Shown piece by piece: positions 50,847 through 60,600 of a stretch of 64,000 nucleotides of DNA; positions within the stretch are counted from its first letter, which is position 1; the number at the start of each line of letters is the position of its first letter. The stretch comes from Flavobacteriia bacterium. Its GTDB lineage: Bacteria; Bacteroidota; Bacteroidia; Flavobacteriales_D; Crocinitomicaceae. A model generated the notes under the pieces. The model made no database searches. It saw only the letters and a program-made list of their open reading frames with translations, and was not told the DNA's origin. The DNA is taken from contig CANLGD010000006.1 in the NCBI GenBank assembly GCA_947490145.1, positions 1-64,000 on the forward strand. The letters run 5' to 3'. The position numbers and the translations under genes are program-made.

Positions 50847-53320
50847 TTCGTAGTTTTTTATTTTTACTTCTAGTTTTTAATTCCTCCATAAATTTCGCGC
50901 AGCAAACAAAAGTTTATGGAAAAATTACAGATGTATCAACAGGCGAAACCTTGCCTTTTGTTAGAATTAAATTCTTCGATTCCAAAATTGGAACATTATC
51001 AGATTCTGTTGGAAATTTTGTCTTAGAATCTTATTACGGTGCGGATAGCATTCAAGTCTTTTTTGCTGGGTATATTACAAAAACAATTAAAATCAAAAAA
51101 GACATCTCACAGGAAATAAACATCAAATTAGAAATAAAAGTTTCGGAAGTAAATGAAGTTGTTATAAAAGCCCCCGAAGAACTTCCATCCACAAGATTAC
51201 ATAAATATGTGATTAAAAACAAAGACATAAATAACAAAGTAAAACTGAATTCTTATGAATATGAATTGTATAACAAAGTACAATTAGATATAAATAATAT
51301 TGGTGACAAATTTTCAAAAAATCCAATAGTCAAACGCTTAGATTTAGTTATGGATTATTTGGATTCAGCAGACAATGGAAAAAATTTCCTTCCTGTGCTG
51401 CTGAGTGAATCCCTCTCAGATTTCTATTTTAGAAATGATCCAAGAAAAAAAAGAGAAATAATTGCAGCTTCAAAAATCAGTGGGATAGATAATTTTCAAA
51501 TCAATCAGTTGATTGGTGACATGTATTTAGACATGAATATTTACGATAATAACATCAATCTTTTTCAACGAAATTTTGTTAGTCCTGTTTCAATTATTGC
51601 CCGAAATTTTTACCGTTTCTACCTAGAAGATTCAACTTTCATCGGAAAACAATGGTGTTACAAATTACGATTTACACCTAAGAGAACTGGTGATATGACA
51701 TTTGAAGGTGAAATGTGGATTCACGACACAACTTACGCTGTAAAAAGTATCAAAGCATCCATCTCTCCATGGGCAAATATTAATTATGTGCAAGATCTAT
51801 ACTTCGAACAAGAATTTGATCAAGTAGAAAAAGAAGTTTGGATGATGACCAGAGAAAGCATGATTGTGGATTTAAAAATCACAAAAAAATCTGCTGTTTA
51901 TGGTTTTTTTGCTAGAAAAGTATCTTCTCGAAAAGATTTTATTATCAATAAAGAAAAAGATTTTGAATTTTACAACGCCGATAATGCTGTTGAATATACT
52001 GATAGTGCACAAATTCGAGATGAAAAATATTGGCTCATTCACAGACATGAACCGTTATCTGTTCAAGAAGTTGGAATTCAAAACATGATTGATTCTCTTG
52101 AAAACACAAGTATGTTTCGATCCTTAAAGACTCTTGCATATTTAGGTGCAACAGGTTTTTATGGTTTGGGGAAATTTGAAATCGGTAGTGCGTTTAGCCT
52201 TTTATCAATAAATTTTGTTGAAGGAGTTAGAACGGGACTGGCTTTAAGAACTTCTAATAAGTTTTCTAGAAAAGTGGAACTTGGGGGAAAAATGGCTTTT
52301 GGCTTTGAAGATCTACGATTTAAATATGGAGCTTCTATTAGAATTAATACTTCCAAGAAAAAAAGAGGACTTTTAACAGCATTTTACAATCACGATATTG
52401 AACAATTTGGAATGTCTTCAACTGCAGCCTCAGCTGGTTCAACTTTCAATTCTATTTTTAGAACTGCACCTATGGATAAATTAACTTTTGTTGAAAAAGT
52501 TGGAATTAATTTTGAAAAAGATGTCAAAAAAGACCTCGTTTTGTATGGTGCTATTGAATGGAAGGAATTTTTACCTATCGGATTAACAGTATATGAAAAA
52601 TATGATGCTGAAAATATTTTGCAACGATTAACAAAAATTCAAACAACTGAATTTACTGCTAGAATTCGCTGGACAAAAGACGAAGAATTTGTTTCAGGAG
52701 CCTTTGACAGAAGTACCTTACGGTCCAAATATCCTATTTTTATTTTACAAGGTGTTTTTGGTGTTAAAGGAGTTTTCGGGAGTGAATATTCCTATCAAAA
52801 GATTGAATTTAGGATGAATCACAATACTTCTGTAGGAGTTTTTGGCTACTTAAAATACGGAATAGAAGCTGGTTATGTTTTTGGAACGGCTGCATATCCT
52901 TTTTTAAAAATTCACGAAGGAAGTCAATCATACTGGTTGATGACAAATGCATTTAACAAATTAAATTTCTTCGAATTTATTTCTGATAGCTATATTGGAG
53001 GAAACGTGGAACAACATTGGGAAGGTTTATTTTTTGATCGAATTCCTTTAATTAAGAAGCTAAAATGGAGATTGGTAACAATTGGAAGAATTACTTATGG
53101 ATCAATAAGTGAGCGGCATTTAAAAGAAATGTTATTACCAGATTTTACTCGAAAATTTGGAAAAACCCCCTATGCAGAAGCAGCTCTAGGAATTGAAAAT
53201 ATCTTTAAAGTTGGCAGAGTAGATTTAGTTTGGAGATTGACGCATTTAGATCCAATATTACCAACTGACAAAAAAATCAATCCCCTAGGAATCAGATTTA
53301 GATGGGCATTTATCTTTTAA
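50843..53320 (+). CDS. DUF5686 / carboxypeptidase-regulatory-like outer-membrane protein
   Basis: signal peptide, VYGKITDVSTGETLPFVRIKFFDS..GTLSDSVGNF, beta-barrel-like C-terminus ending in F. Confidence 0.9.
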   Translation: MIRSFLFLLLVFNSSINFAQQTKVYGKITDVSTGETLPFVRIKFFDSKIGTLSDSVGNFVLESYYGADSIQVFFAGYITKTIKIKKDISQEINIKLEIKVSEVNEVVIKAPEELPSTRLHKYVIKNKDINNKVKLNSYEYELYNKVQLDINNIGDKFSKNPIVKRLDLVMDYLDSADNGKNFLPVLLSESLSDFYFRNDPRKKREIIAASKISGIDNFQINQLIGDMYLDMNIYDNNINLFQRNFVSPVSIIARNFYRFYLEDSTFIGKQWCYKLRFTPKRTGDMTFEGEMWIHDTTYAVKSIKASISPWANINYVQDLYFEQEFDQVEKEVWMMTRESMIVDLKITKKSAVYGFFARKVSSRKDFIINKEKDFEFYNADNAVEYTDSAQIRDEKYWLIHRHEPLSVQEVGIQNMIDSLENTSMFRSLKTLAYLGATGFYGLGKFEIGSAFSLLSINFVEGVRTGLALRTSNKFSRKVELGGKMAFGFEDLRFKYGASIRINTSKKKRGLLTAFYNHDIEQFGMSSTAASAGSTFNSIFRTAPMDKLTFVEKVGINFEKDVKKDLVLYGAIEWKEFLPIGLTVYEKYDAENILQRLTKIQTTEFTARIRWTKDEEFVSGAFDRSTLRSKYPIFILQGVFGVKGVFGSEYSYQKIEFRMNHNTSVGVFGYLKYGIEAGYVFGTAAYPFLKIHEGSQSYWLMTNAFNKLNFFEFISDSYIGGNVEQHWEGLFFDRIPLIKKLKWRLVTIGRITYGSISERHLKEMLLPDFTRKFGKTPYAEAALGIENIFKVGRVDLVWRLTHLDPILPTDKKINPLGIRFRWAFIF

Positions 53321-53416
53321 AGCTTGATGATTATGAAAAAAACAGCCTATAGTGGCTTAGAAAGTTTAGAACTCATATTTTCAGAGCTTCTAAGGGGTAA
53401 AAAGAAAATATAATTC

Positions 53417-53451
53417 TTTTTGCATGCTTTTACCAATAAAAACTATATTTG
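53417..53451 (+). promoter_or_regulatory. candidate Bacteroidota promoter for lptB (TTTTTG, 21 bp, TATATTTG)
   Basis: TTTTTG 53417-53422 and TATATTTG 53444-53451. Confidence 0.5.
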
Positions 53452-53455
53452 TAAA

Positions 53456-54187
53456 ATGAAACTTCACACCAACAATATAAAAAAATCTTACAAAGGAAGA
53501 CCTGTTGTGAAAGGAGTTTCTGTAGAAGTTAGCCAAGGAGAAATTATTGGACTTTTGGGGCCGAATGGAGCTGGAAAAACGACTTCTTTTTACATGATGG
53601 TTGGCTTGGTAAAACCAGACGAAGGCTCTGTTTTTTTAGATGATTTGGACATCACAAGTTTGCCAATGTATAAAAGAGCACAACTTGGTTTGGGTTATTT
53701 ACCGCAGGAAGTTTCGGTTTTTAGAAAATTAAGCGTAGAAGATAACATTTTGTCCATTTTAGAAATGACTGATTTAACAAAAGTTCACCGCAAAGAACGC
53801 ATGGAACAATTGTTGGAAGAATTTAGTTTAACACACGTTAGAAAAAATCTTGGAAACAGACTTTCTGGAGGAGAAAAACGCAGAACAGAGATTGCTAGGG
53901 CTTTAGCTACTGAACCAAAATTTGTTTTACTTGATGAACCTTTTGCAGGAGTAGATCCAATTGCTGTGGAAGATATTCAAAGTATTGTTTCAGATTTAAG
54001 AAAGAAAAACATTGGAATTCTTATCACAGATCACAATGTTCAAGAAACACTTTCCATTACAGATAGAGCTTATTTATTATTTGAAGGAAGTATTTTAAAA
54101 TCTGGAACCGCTGAAGAATTAGCTGCAGATGAGCAAGTGAGAAAGGTTTATTTAGGTCAAAATTTTGAATTGAGAAAAAAAGTTTGA
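53456..54187 (+). CDS. lptB: LPS export ABC transporter ATP-binding protein (ORF opens at 53420; MKLHTNN at 53456 is the likely start)
   Basis: [77 protein letters not shown]. Confidence 0.96.
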   Translation: MKLHTNNIKKSYKGRPVVKGVSVEVSQGEIIGLLGPNGAGKTTSFYMMVGLVKPDEGSVFLDDLDITSLPMYKRAQLGLGYLPQEVSVFRKLSVEDNILSILEMTDLTKVHRKERMEQLLEEFSLTHVRKNLGNRLSGGEKRRTEIARALATEPKFVLLDEPFAGVDPIAVEDIQSIVSDLRKKNIGILITDHNVQETLSITDRAYLLFEGSILKSGTAEELAADEQVRKVYLGQNFELRKKV

Positions 54188-54241
54188 TTTTCTAAAACTA
54201 TTTTGGCTTTTAGTTCGTTAATTGTGTAAAAAACAATACCT

Positions 54242-54733
54242 GTGAAAAATAAAATATTCCATTTTCTAGTGTTTACTTCACTTTTTGTAAGCAGTTGTAA
54301 ATCACAAATTGATACAAATCAAACAAATAAAGCAATGAATATAAAATACAATACTTTAACCGATCAAGAAAAAAATGTAATTATAAACAAGGCAACTGAC
54401 CGACCATTTACAGGAGAATATTATTTGAAAAATGACGAAGGAATCTATTTATGCCGTCAATGTAATAATGTACTATACACTTCTGAAGATAAATTTGAAG
54501 CTCATTGTGGATGGCCAAGTTTTGATAAAGCCATTGATGGGGCAGTAAAACAAGTTCCAGATGCTGATGGATCGCGTGTTGAAATAATTTGCAATAATTG
54601 TCAAGGTCATTTGGGACATGTTTTTGTTGGAGAAGGTTATACTGATAAAAATACGCGATTTTGCGTAAACACAAGTTCACTGATGTTTTTCCCAGCCTCC
54701 AAAAAGAAAAATTTACCAAAAGTGATAAAATAA
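54242..54733 (+). CDS. msrB: methionine-R-sulfoxide reductase MsrB, predicted lipoprotein (GTG start)
   Basis: lipobox-like FVSSCKS; CRQC and CNNC zinc pairs; AHCGWPSFDKAI; catalytic RFCVNTSSLMF. Confidence 0.95.
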   Translation: MKNKIFHFLVFTSLFVSSCKSQIDTNQTNKAMNIKYNTLTDQEKNVIINKATDRPFTGEYYLKNDEGIYLCRQCNNVLYTSEDKFEAHCGWPSFDKAIDGAVKQVPDADGSRVEIICNNCQGHLGHVFVGEGYTDKNTRFCVNTSSLMFFPASKKKNLPKVIK

Positions 54734-54764
54734 AAAAAGGTTCTCATTTCGAGAACCTTTTTTT
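54732..54764. terminator. bidirectional Rho-independent terminator between msrB and the 54784 gene
   Basis: perfect 14-bp stem aaaaaaaggttctc / gagaaccttttttt with loop atttc. Confidence 0.92.
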
Positions 54765-54783
54765 ATTTATTTAGAAGTGTGTA

Positions 54784-55143
54784 TTAATATAATTCTTCTT
54801 TTAAAGCAGTACGATAATCTTTGATTTCCTCTCGGTTAATTTTGTGATCTGCATTTTTTAGCAAGTTCAACAAATACAATAAATTTTCTTTGTCTTCAAT
54901 TTCCAAAGGAAATTCGTTTCCTTCTTCGTCTTCTTCATATTGAGCTTGAACATCAAAAGCTTCTTTTTCGATAAGGTATTCGTATGTTAAACGCAAAACT
55001 TTTGTCAACAAAGGATCTTGCTCTTTCAAAGCAAATTCTCTCAATTCTTTCAATTGTTCTGATAAGCCTTTTGCTTCAATTCCTTTTTTCTCTACCAATT
55101 CAATGATTGAATCAAGTTTAATGTTTGCTGCTAATATTTTCAT
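54784..55143 (-). CDS. conserved-looking hypothetical protein, 119 aa, acidic helical
   Basis: ATG start, clean ORF ending at the shared terminator. Confidence 0.8.
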   Translation of the reverse strand: MKILAANIKLDSIIELVEKKGIEAKGLSEQLKELREFALKEQDPLLTKVLRLTYEYLIEKEAFDVQAQYEEDEEGNEFPLEIEDKENLLYLLNLLKNADHKINREEIKDYRTALKEELY

Positions 55144-55542
55144 TTTATTGTTGAAATTTTATTTTTTAGATCATTTTTCCACATCCAAAAAGAGTAGAAA
55201 TTTTTATCCGTTACAAAAATAAGGTTTTTTTTGAAATTGTAGAACTATTATATAAAAAGAATCACTATTGGCCAAAAAAATTTATCTTTATATACTAATC
55301 TTCACTTTTATTTTGCGGAAAAAGAAGAGAAAGTGCTGCTTTCGATTATCAAATAAAAGAAAACTCCCAACTTCTTGTCAGTAAATGCTCGTCACTAGAC
55401 TTTGAGAACGTTTGTTGATTACATCAAGGCTGAGTTACTGGCCGGTTCCCAGAATAATATTCACTTTGTTTTTCACTAAAAATTAGGTGCCAAAATTAAA
55501 TATAATACTAAAATTCTTGCTTTCGTTACAATTATTTCTGAT

Positions 55543-56124
55543 TTAATTTTTTTGCTTTTCCAATTCTAAATCAATCGTTTCCATTTCTTGGTAAAAATCT
55601 TCTCCGAAAGCCCGTATTATTGGTTCTTTCAGAAATTTAAAAACCTTAACATCTAATTTTGAACCACAAGCACAAGCTGGTTCACAAATTTTCCATTCGC
55701 TGTAGTTTAAAGCTTCAAAATCATTGAATTTTTGAACACGAATTGGATATAAATGACAGGAAATTGGTTTTTTAAAGCTCGTTTTCCCTTCTTTATGCGC
55801 TTGTTCAATAGCACATTTTGCAATGTTGTTCTTATCAAAATTCACGAAGGCACATTCTTTGCCATTTACCAAAGTTGTAACCGCTTCGTTGTCCCAATCC
55901 ATGTAAAAAACACCCGATTTATCAACAGTATCAATTCCTTCTTGACGCATATATGGCTTTATTTTTTCCAAATCGTCTTCTAAAATAGTAATTTCTTCCT
56001 CTGTAATTGGCGCTCCGGAATCACCTTCTATGCAACAAGCGCCCTTGCAAGCATTTAAGTCACACACAAATTTATTTTCAAACAAGGAAAGTGATGCAAC
56101 TTTGTCTTTAATTTCGATTAACAT
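55543..56124 (-). CDS. DUF3109-family protein (Cys-rich)
   Basis: CDLNACKGACCIEGDSGAPITEEE, ISCHLYPIRV, CEPACACGSKL. Confidence 0.9.
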   Translation of the reverse strand: MLIEIKDKVASLSLFENKFVCDLNACKGACCIEGDSGAPITEEEITILEDDLEKIKPYMRQEGIDTVDKSGVFYMDWDNEAVTTLVNGKECAFVNFDKNNIAKCAIEQAHKEGKTSFKKPISCHLYPIRVQKFNDFEALNYSEWKICEPACACGSKLDVKVFKFLKEPIIRAFGEDFYQEMETIDLELEKQKN

Positions 56125-56162
56125 GGTGTGAAATTAGCGATTTTTGCGGGATTTTAAAGGTA

Positions 56163-56828
56163 TCATTTCATTTTCTCCAACATTTCTCCCAAATTTTCAA
56201 AAATTTCATCTGCTATGATTAATTTTTTGTTGAGTTCATGGGTTTTTTCTGGCACACAAATAACGTGCATTTTTGCCGCTTTTCCCGCAATTACCCCATT
56301 GATACTATCTTCAATTACAATACAATCGATTGGCTCAACTTTTAACATTTTGGCGGTATTGATATAAACCTCTGGATGTGGTTTTCCATAATTTTCGTGT
56401 TCAGCTGAATGGGTGACATCGAAAAAATGAGCAATGTTTAATGTTTCTAAAACGGTATCAATCAAAATTTCATAGGAAGAAGTTGCCAAACCAATTTTAA
56501 AACCAGTTGATTTGAAAAAAGTCAAACTCTCAAGAACACCCGGTAGAGGTTTTCCAGTTGCTTTGATTAAAATAACCATTTCAGCAATGATTTTTTGTAA
56601 AACTTCTTCAGGTCCAAAATTTTTCCAAGGTGAATGTTTGTACCAAAAATTAATCACCTCATCTAAACGTAAACCCACTGTTTTTTCAAAATCTTTGCGC
56701 GTTAAATTGCAGCCAACTTCATTAAAAACTTTTTCCATGGCAATTTTCCATAAAGGTTCAGAATCGATTAAAACTCCATCCATGTCAAAAATAATTGCCT
56801 TGAATTTTTTTAAGTTTTTGTTATTCAT
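56163..56828 (-). CDS. HAD-superfamily phosphatase (beta-phosphoglucomutase/HxpB-like)
   Basis: IIFDMDGVLIDSEPLW, GLATSSYEIL, GKPHPEVYINTAKML, CIVIEDSINGVIAGKAA. Confidence 0.92.
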   Translation of the reverse strand: MNNKNLKKFKAIIFDMDGVLIDSEPLWKIAMEKVFNEVGCNLTRKDFEKTVGLRLDEVINFWYKHSPWKNFGPEEVLQKIIAEMVILIKATGKPLPGVLESLTFFKSTGFKIGLATSSYEILIDTVLETLNIAHFFDVTHSAEHENYGKPHPEVYINTAKMLKVEPIDCIVIEDSINGVIAGKAAKMHVICVPEKTHELNKKLIIADEIFENLGEMLEKMK

Positions 56829-57677
56829 TTACTTGATTTTTAGTTTGTAAAATTTGTTTTTTAAAGCCGAACTGTAATATTCATCAGCAATATATAAATG
56901 TTTTCCTTTTCTGCAAAGCGCTTCTTTCTGGCTAATAAGTTCGAGTTTAATTCTTTTTATTTTTTCAAATTTTTCGTTGGTGCAGGAAAAAATTTCTATA
57001 GATGAGTAGGTTAATAAATAACAAATGCCATTTTCAATTTCAGCAGCTGTTACTCCGTCTAATTTCATTTTTCGATCTTTCAATTGAATTGATTGAAGGA
57101 ATTTCGCTTTTCTTTGCCCCTTCTTACAGGATAATTTATAAGCATTGCAAATTCCAGAATATGGCTCCGTTCTGCATTTTGTGAAAAGATATAATTCATC
57201 TTCAAAATATGCAATCGCTTCACAATCAAATAAAAAACAATCTTTATTTGGTGGAAAATCTTTCTGATCTTCGTAAGAGAATTCAATAATTTCCGCTTTT
57301 ACTTCTTTTTTGAAAAGTAAAGAATCAATTGTAATTATATAAATACATAAATCTTTTCTGGAGTTTGAATTATTTCCTACATCAGCAATGTAAATGTTTT
57401 TTTCATCACGAGTAAGATCTTCCCAATCAACATTTTTAGCATTTGTCACCACAACCTCATGAATGATGTCTCCGTTTTTATTTAAAACAAATAGTTTGGG
57501 ATCATTTCCTCCATCATTGTGAGCTAAAAAACAAGAATCATTTAAAACTTCCAATCCAGAAATTTCATTCAGTTTTTTATTTAGATTGGAAATTTTATCT
57601 AAGGATTGTGAGAAAAAGAAATTCGCAGTGACGAAGGAAAAAAGAATCAGTAAAATAAATCTAATCTGCATATTCAT
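56829..57677 (-). CDS. secreted beta-propeller-like hypothetical protein
   Basis: signal peptide; LNEISGLEVLNDSCFLAHNDGGNDPKLFVLN, VDWEDLTRDEKNIYIADVGNN; 17-bp overlap with upstream gene. Confidence 0.78.
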   Translation of the reverse strand: MNMQIRFILLILFSFVTANFFFSQSLDKISNLNKKLNEISGLEVLNDSCFLAHNDGGNDPKLFVLNKNGDIIHEVVVTNAKNVDWEDLTRDEKNIYIADVGNNSNSRKDLCIYIITIDSLLFKKEVKAEIIEFSYEDQKDFPPNKDCFLFDCEAIAYFEDELYLFTKCRTEPYSGICNAYKLSCKKGQRKAKFLQSIQLKDRKMKLDGVTAAEIENGICYLLTYSSIEIFSCTNEKFEKIKRIKLELISQKEALCRKGKHLYIADEYYSSALKNKFYKLKIK

Positions 57678-60600
57678 CCCGTTCTAATCGTTCTTTTACT
57701 TCTTCCAAGTTTTGCATTTTTTTCGCTTGACGTGTACTTTTCGCTGTCTCAGTAAAATACTGATGTTGCGTTAAAAACATCACTTGAATTTCATCCCATT
57801 TGCGGTCGCTGTCAATTTTACCATGCTCCCGTAATTCCAAGCGTAATTTATCTGCAATGAAATGAAAATCATCTCTTCCAAGGTAATCTAAATCGGCATC
57901 ACAGATTATTTCTTCCAATTTGTTTGTTGGCTTGTGCGGAATTTGAGTAACATAAATTAACCGTCTGATTTCTTCAATGTGTTCATTTGTATAACCGTAG
58001 CTTGGCAAAATTTCCCCAGCCATTCTTGCTCCAACAGGTTCGTTTTTATCATAACTTTCAACAAAACCAGCATCGTGATAAGTTGCGGCAGATTTTAACA
58101 AAAACAAACCGTCATCGGCAACACCTTCAAGCAAAGCCAAACGTTCAACTGCACGACACACATCTTTTGTGTGGGCAATACTGTGATAATGTAATTTTGG
58201 AGATAATTTTTTCTGCAAAACCTTCATAATATGTCGCTCAGCTTTATAATAATTAATGCTACTATAATGATGAAGGTTGACAATTTGATGAAAACGATCA
58301 TTTGGAAATAAGCCTAAACCATCTTGTGAAAGTTCTGGTTTTATGCCATCAACCGTGTACATATCAATCAAACCTTTACTTTTTGATTTTACCTTTCCTT
58401 TAAAAGTACACAAGAAATAAGGTTCAATAAATTGGAATGTTTGTCCAGAAATAGTTACTTTTCCAGGCTCACCAAGCATTTCCATTCGTTGCGCTTGATT
58501 TACAGTTGCTCCCCAAATGTCGTAAGCTAATTTTTCTGAACCAATAACACCAGCTGTAACTTCACCTGTGTTGATTCCCAAGCGTAAATCCCAAACCACT
58601 CTTCCTGAAATTAACGCTTCATGACGCATGATTTCCATGCTTTCTTGAATTTGAAGTGCTGCAATACACGCATCAATTGGATTGGTGTTGTTTCTTACAG
58701 GTACGCCGCCAGCACACATGTATGCGTCACCAATTGTTTTGATTTTTTCTAAATTATTGTTGACAATAATTTCATCAAATTTACTAAAATAAATATCCAA
58801 TTCATTCACCAGTTCAGATGGGCTCATTTTTTCTGCAATCTTAGTAAAACCTACAAAATCTGTAAATAAAACTGAAACAGTTTTATAGGCTCTGGCACTT
58901 GCCTTTCCTTTTGCCTTTATTTCTTGAAAAGTTGATTCTGGAATAATATTTTTAAGTAATTTTTCTGTTTTTTCCTTTTCAATTTCGAGCAGTTGTTTTT
59001 GTTCTTCTAAATTATTTTTCTTTTCTTCTATTGTTGCTCGTTGTTTTTCAATTTGAATATTTTGTTCTCTTATTTCACGTGTTCTTTCAACAATTTTCAT
59101 TTCCAAGCGCACTTGTTGGCGCCGTTCAGCCTCAATTTTTGTTCTTGTATAAACTAAAATAAATATTCCAATAAAAAATATACAAAGAATCCAAAACCAA
59201 GTCCTTTTCCAAAATGGTGCTGCCAAATATATTTGTATTTCAGCAGGTTTCGAACTCCATTCACCATTTCCTAATCGAGCATAAACTTTTAAAGTGTAAT
59301 CTCCAGGATCAAGTGAATTAAAATGAATTTGATTTGAGTTTCCAATCATTATTTCACCTTCGTCTGAACCAAGTAAATCATATTTATAAGTAACTAATCT
59401 TGGATTACTCATATCATAAGCCATGAATTTGACTGTGAAATTTCTTTGTTTGTAATTCAGTTCTATTCTCTTGGTTTCAGCAAAATTCTTATATAAAATT
59501 CCCTCTTCTAAATTAGGTTTTAGCCATTGCGCATCTAATTTAAATTTTGTGAAAACCACGTCTGTTTTTTTTCGTTGATTATCAAAGGTTATTGGATTGA
59601 AATAATTAAATCCATTGATTGTTCCAAAATAAAAATCTCCTTTTTTAGCATTTAAGTATGCTCCTTGATTAAATTCTGTGGAAACTAAACCGTCTAATTC
59701 TGTATAATTTTCAAAGCCTTTCTTTTCCAAAGAAAATTTTGAAATTCCTTTATTGGTGCTTAACCAAAGGTTTCCATTTTTATCATTCAAAATTCCATAA
59801 ATGACATTGTTTGGCATTCCATTTTTCTTATTATAAAGTGTTGCTTTCTTTTCTCTAAAATTATATTCAATCATTCCAGAACCCATCGTTCCAAAATAAT
59901 AAATGTCTTTAGAAACCTGAATTATGTTGGTGATGTAATCTTTAGAAGTACTAGTTAAAATTTCATTTTCCTCGAAAGGTATAATCTTTAAGCCAGCTTT
60001 CTCGCTTAAATAATTCAAACCACCTAAACTTGTAGGAAACCAAATTTTTCCATTGTTATCTTTATACATTGAACGACAAATTCCATTTGAAATAGTCGTT
60101 TTTACCTCCAAAGGATTATGTTCAAAGGACTGAAAATTGCCTTTATTTCTATCATAAAGTAAAATCCCACCTTTTGTAGCAATAAAGTATAAATTTTGCT
60201 TCCAGTGAAGCATTGAGTACGTTAGTTCAAAATTAGATTGATTTATCAGTCCTTTGTATTTTATTTTCTCAAAACTGTAAGCGTAAGCTGATTGGATTTT
60301 CAAAATATACAAACCTTCTGTTGTGCCTACTAAAACTTCATTTTTATCAACAACTAAAATAGATAATATCAAAGATTCGTTCTTTCCAACCGTTGAAGTC
60401 GTTTTTTTTCGTAAAAATTGATCAAATTTTCCAGTAATTAAATTTTTTCGTGAAATTGCATTATCCGTGCCGATAAAAATATAATTTCCACTTTTATCTT
60501 CAGAAAAACACCATACACTTGGAGAAGGAATTCCCTTAGTTAAATCACCACTTGGTTCGACACTCAAAAAACCTTTATTGAAAGGATTGAAACTACCAAT

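Noticed and set aside
57986-58229. 80-aa + strand ORF inside the cyclase/HD gene
   Set aside because: Antisense to the HD domain coding region; no independent support.
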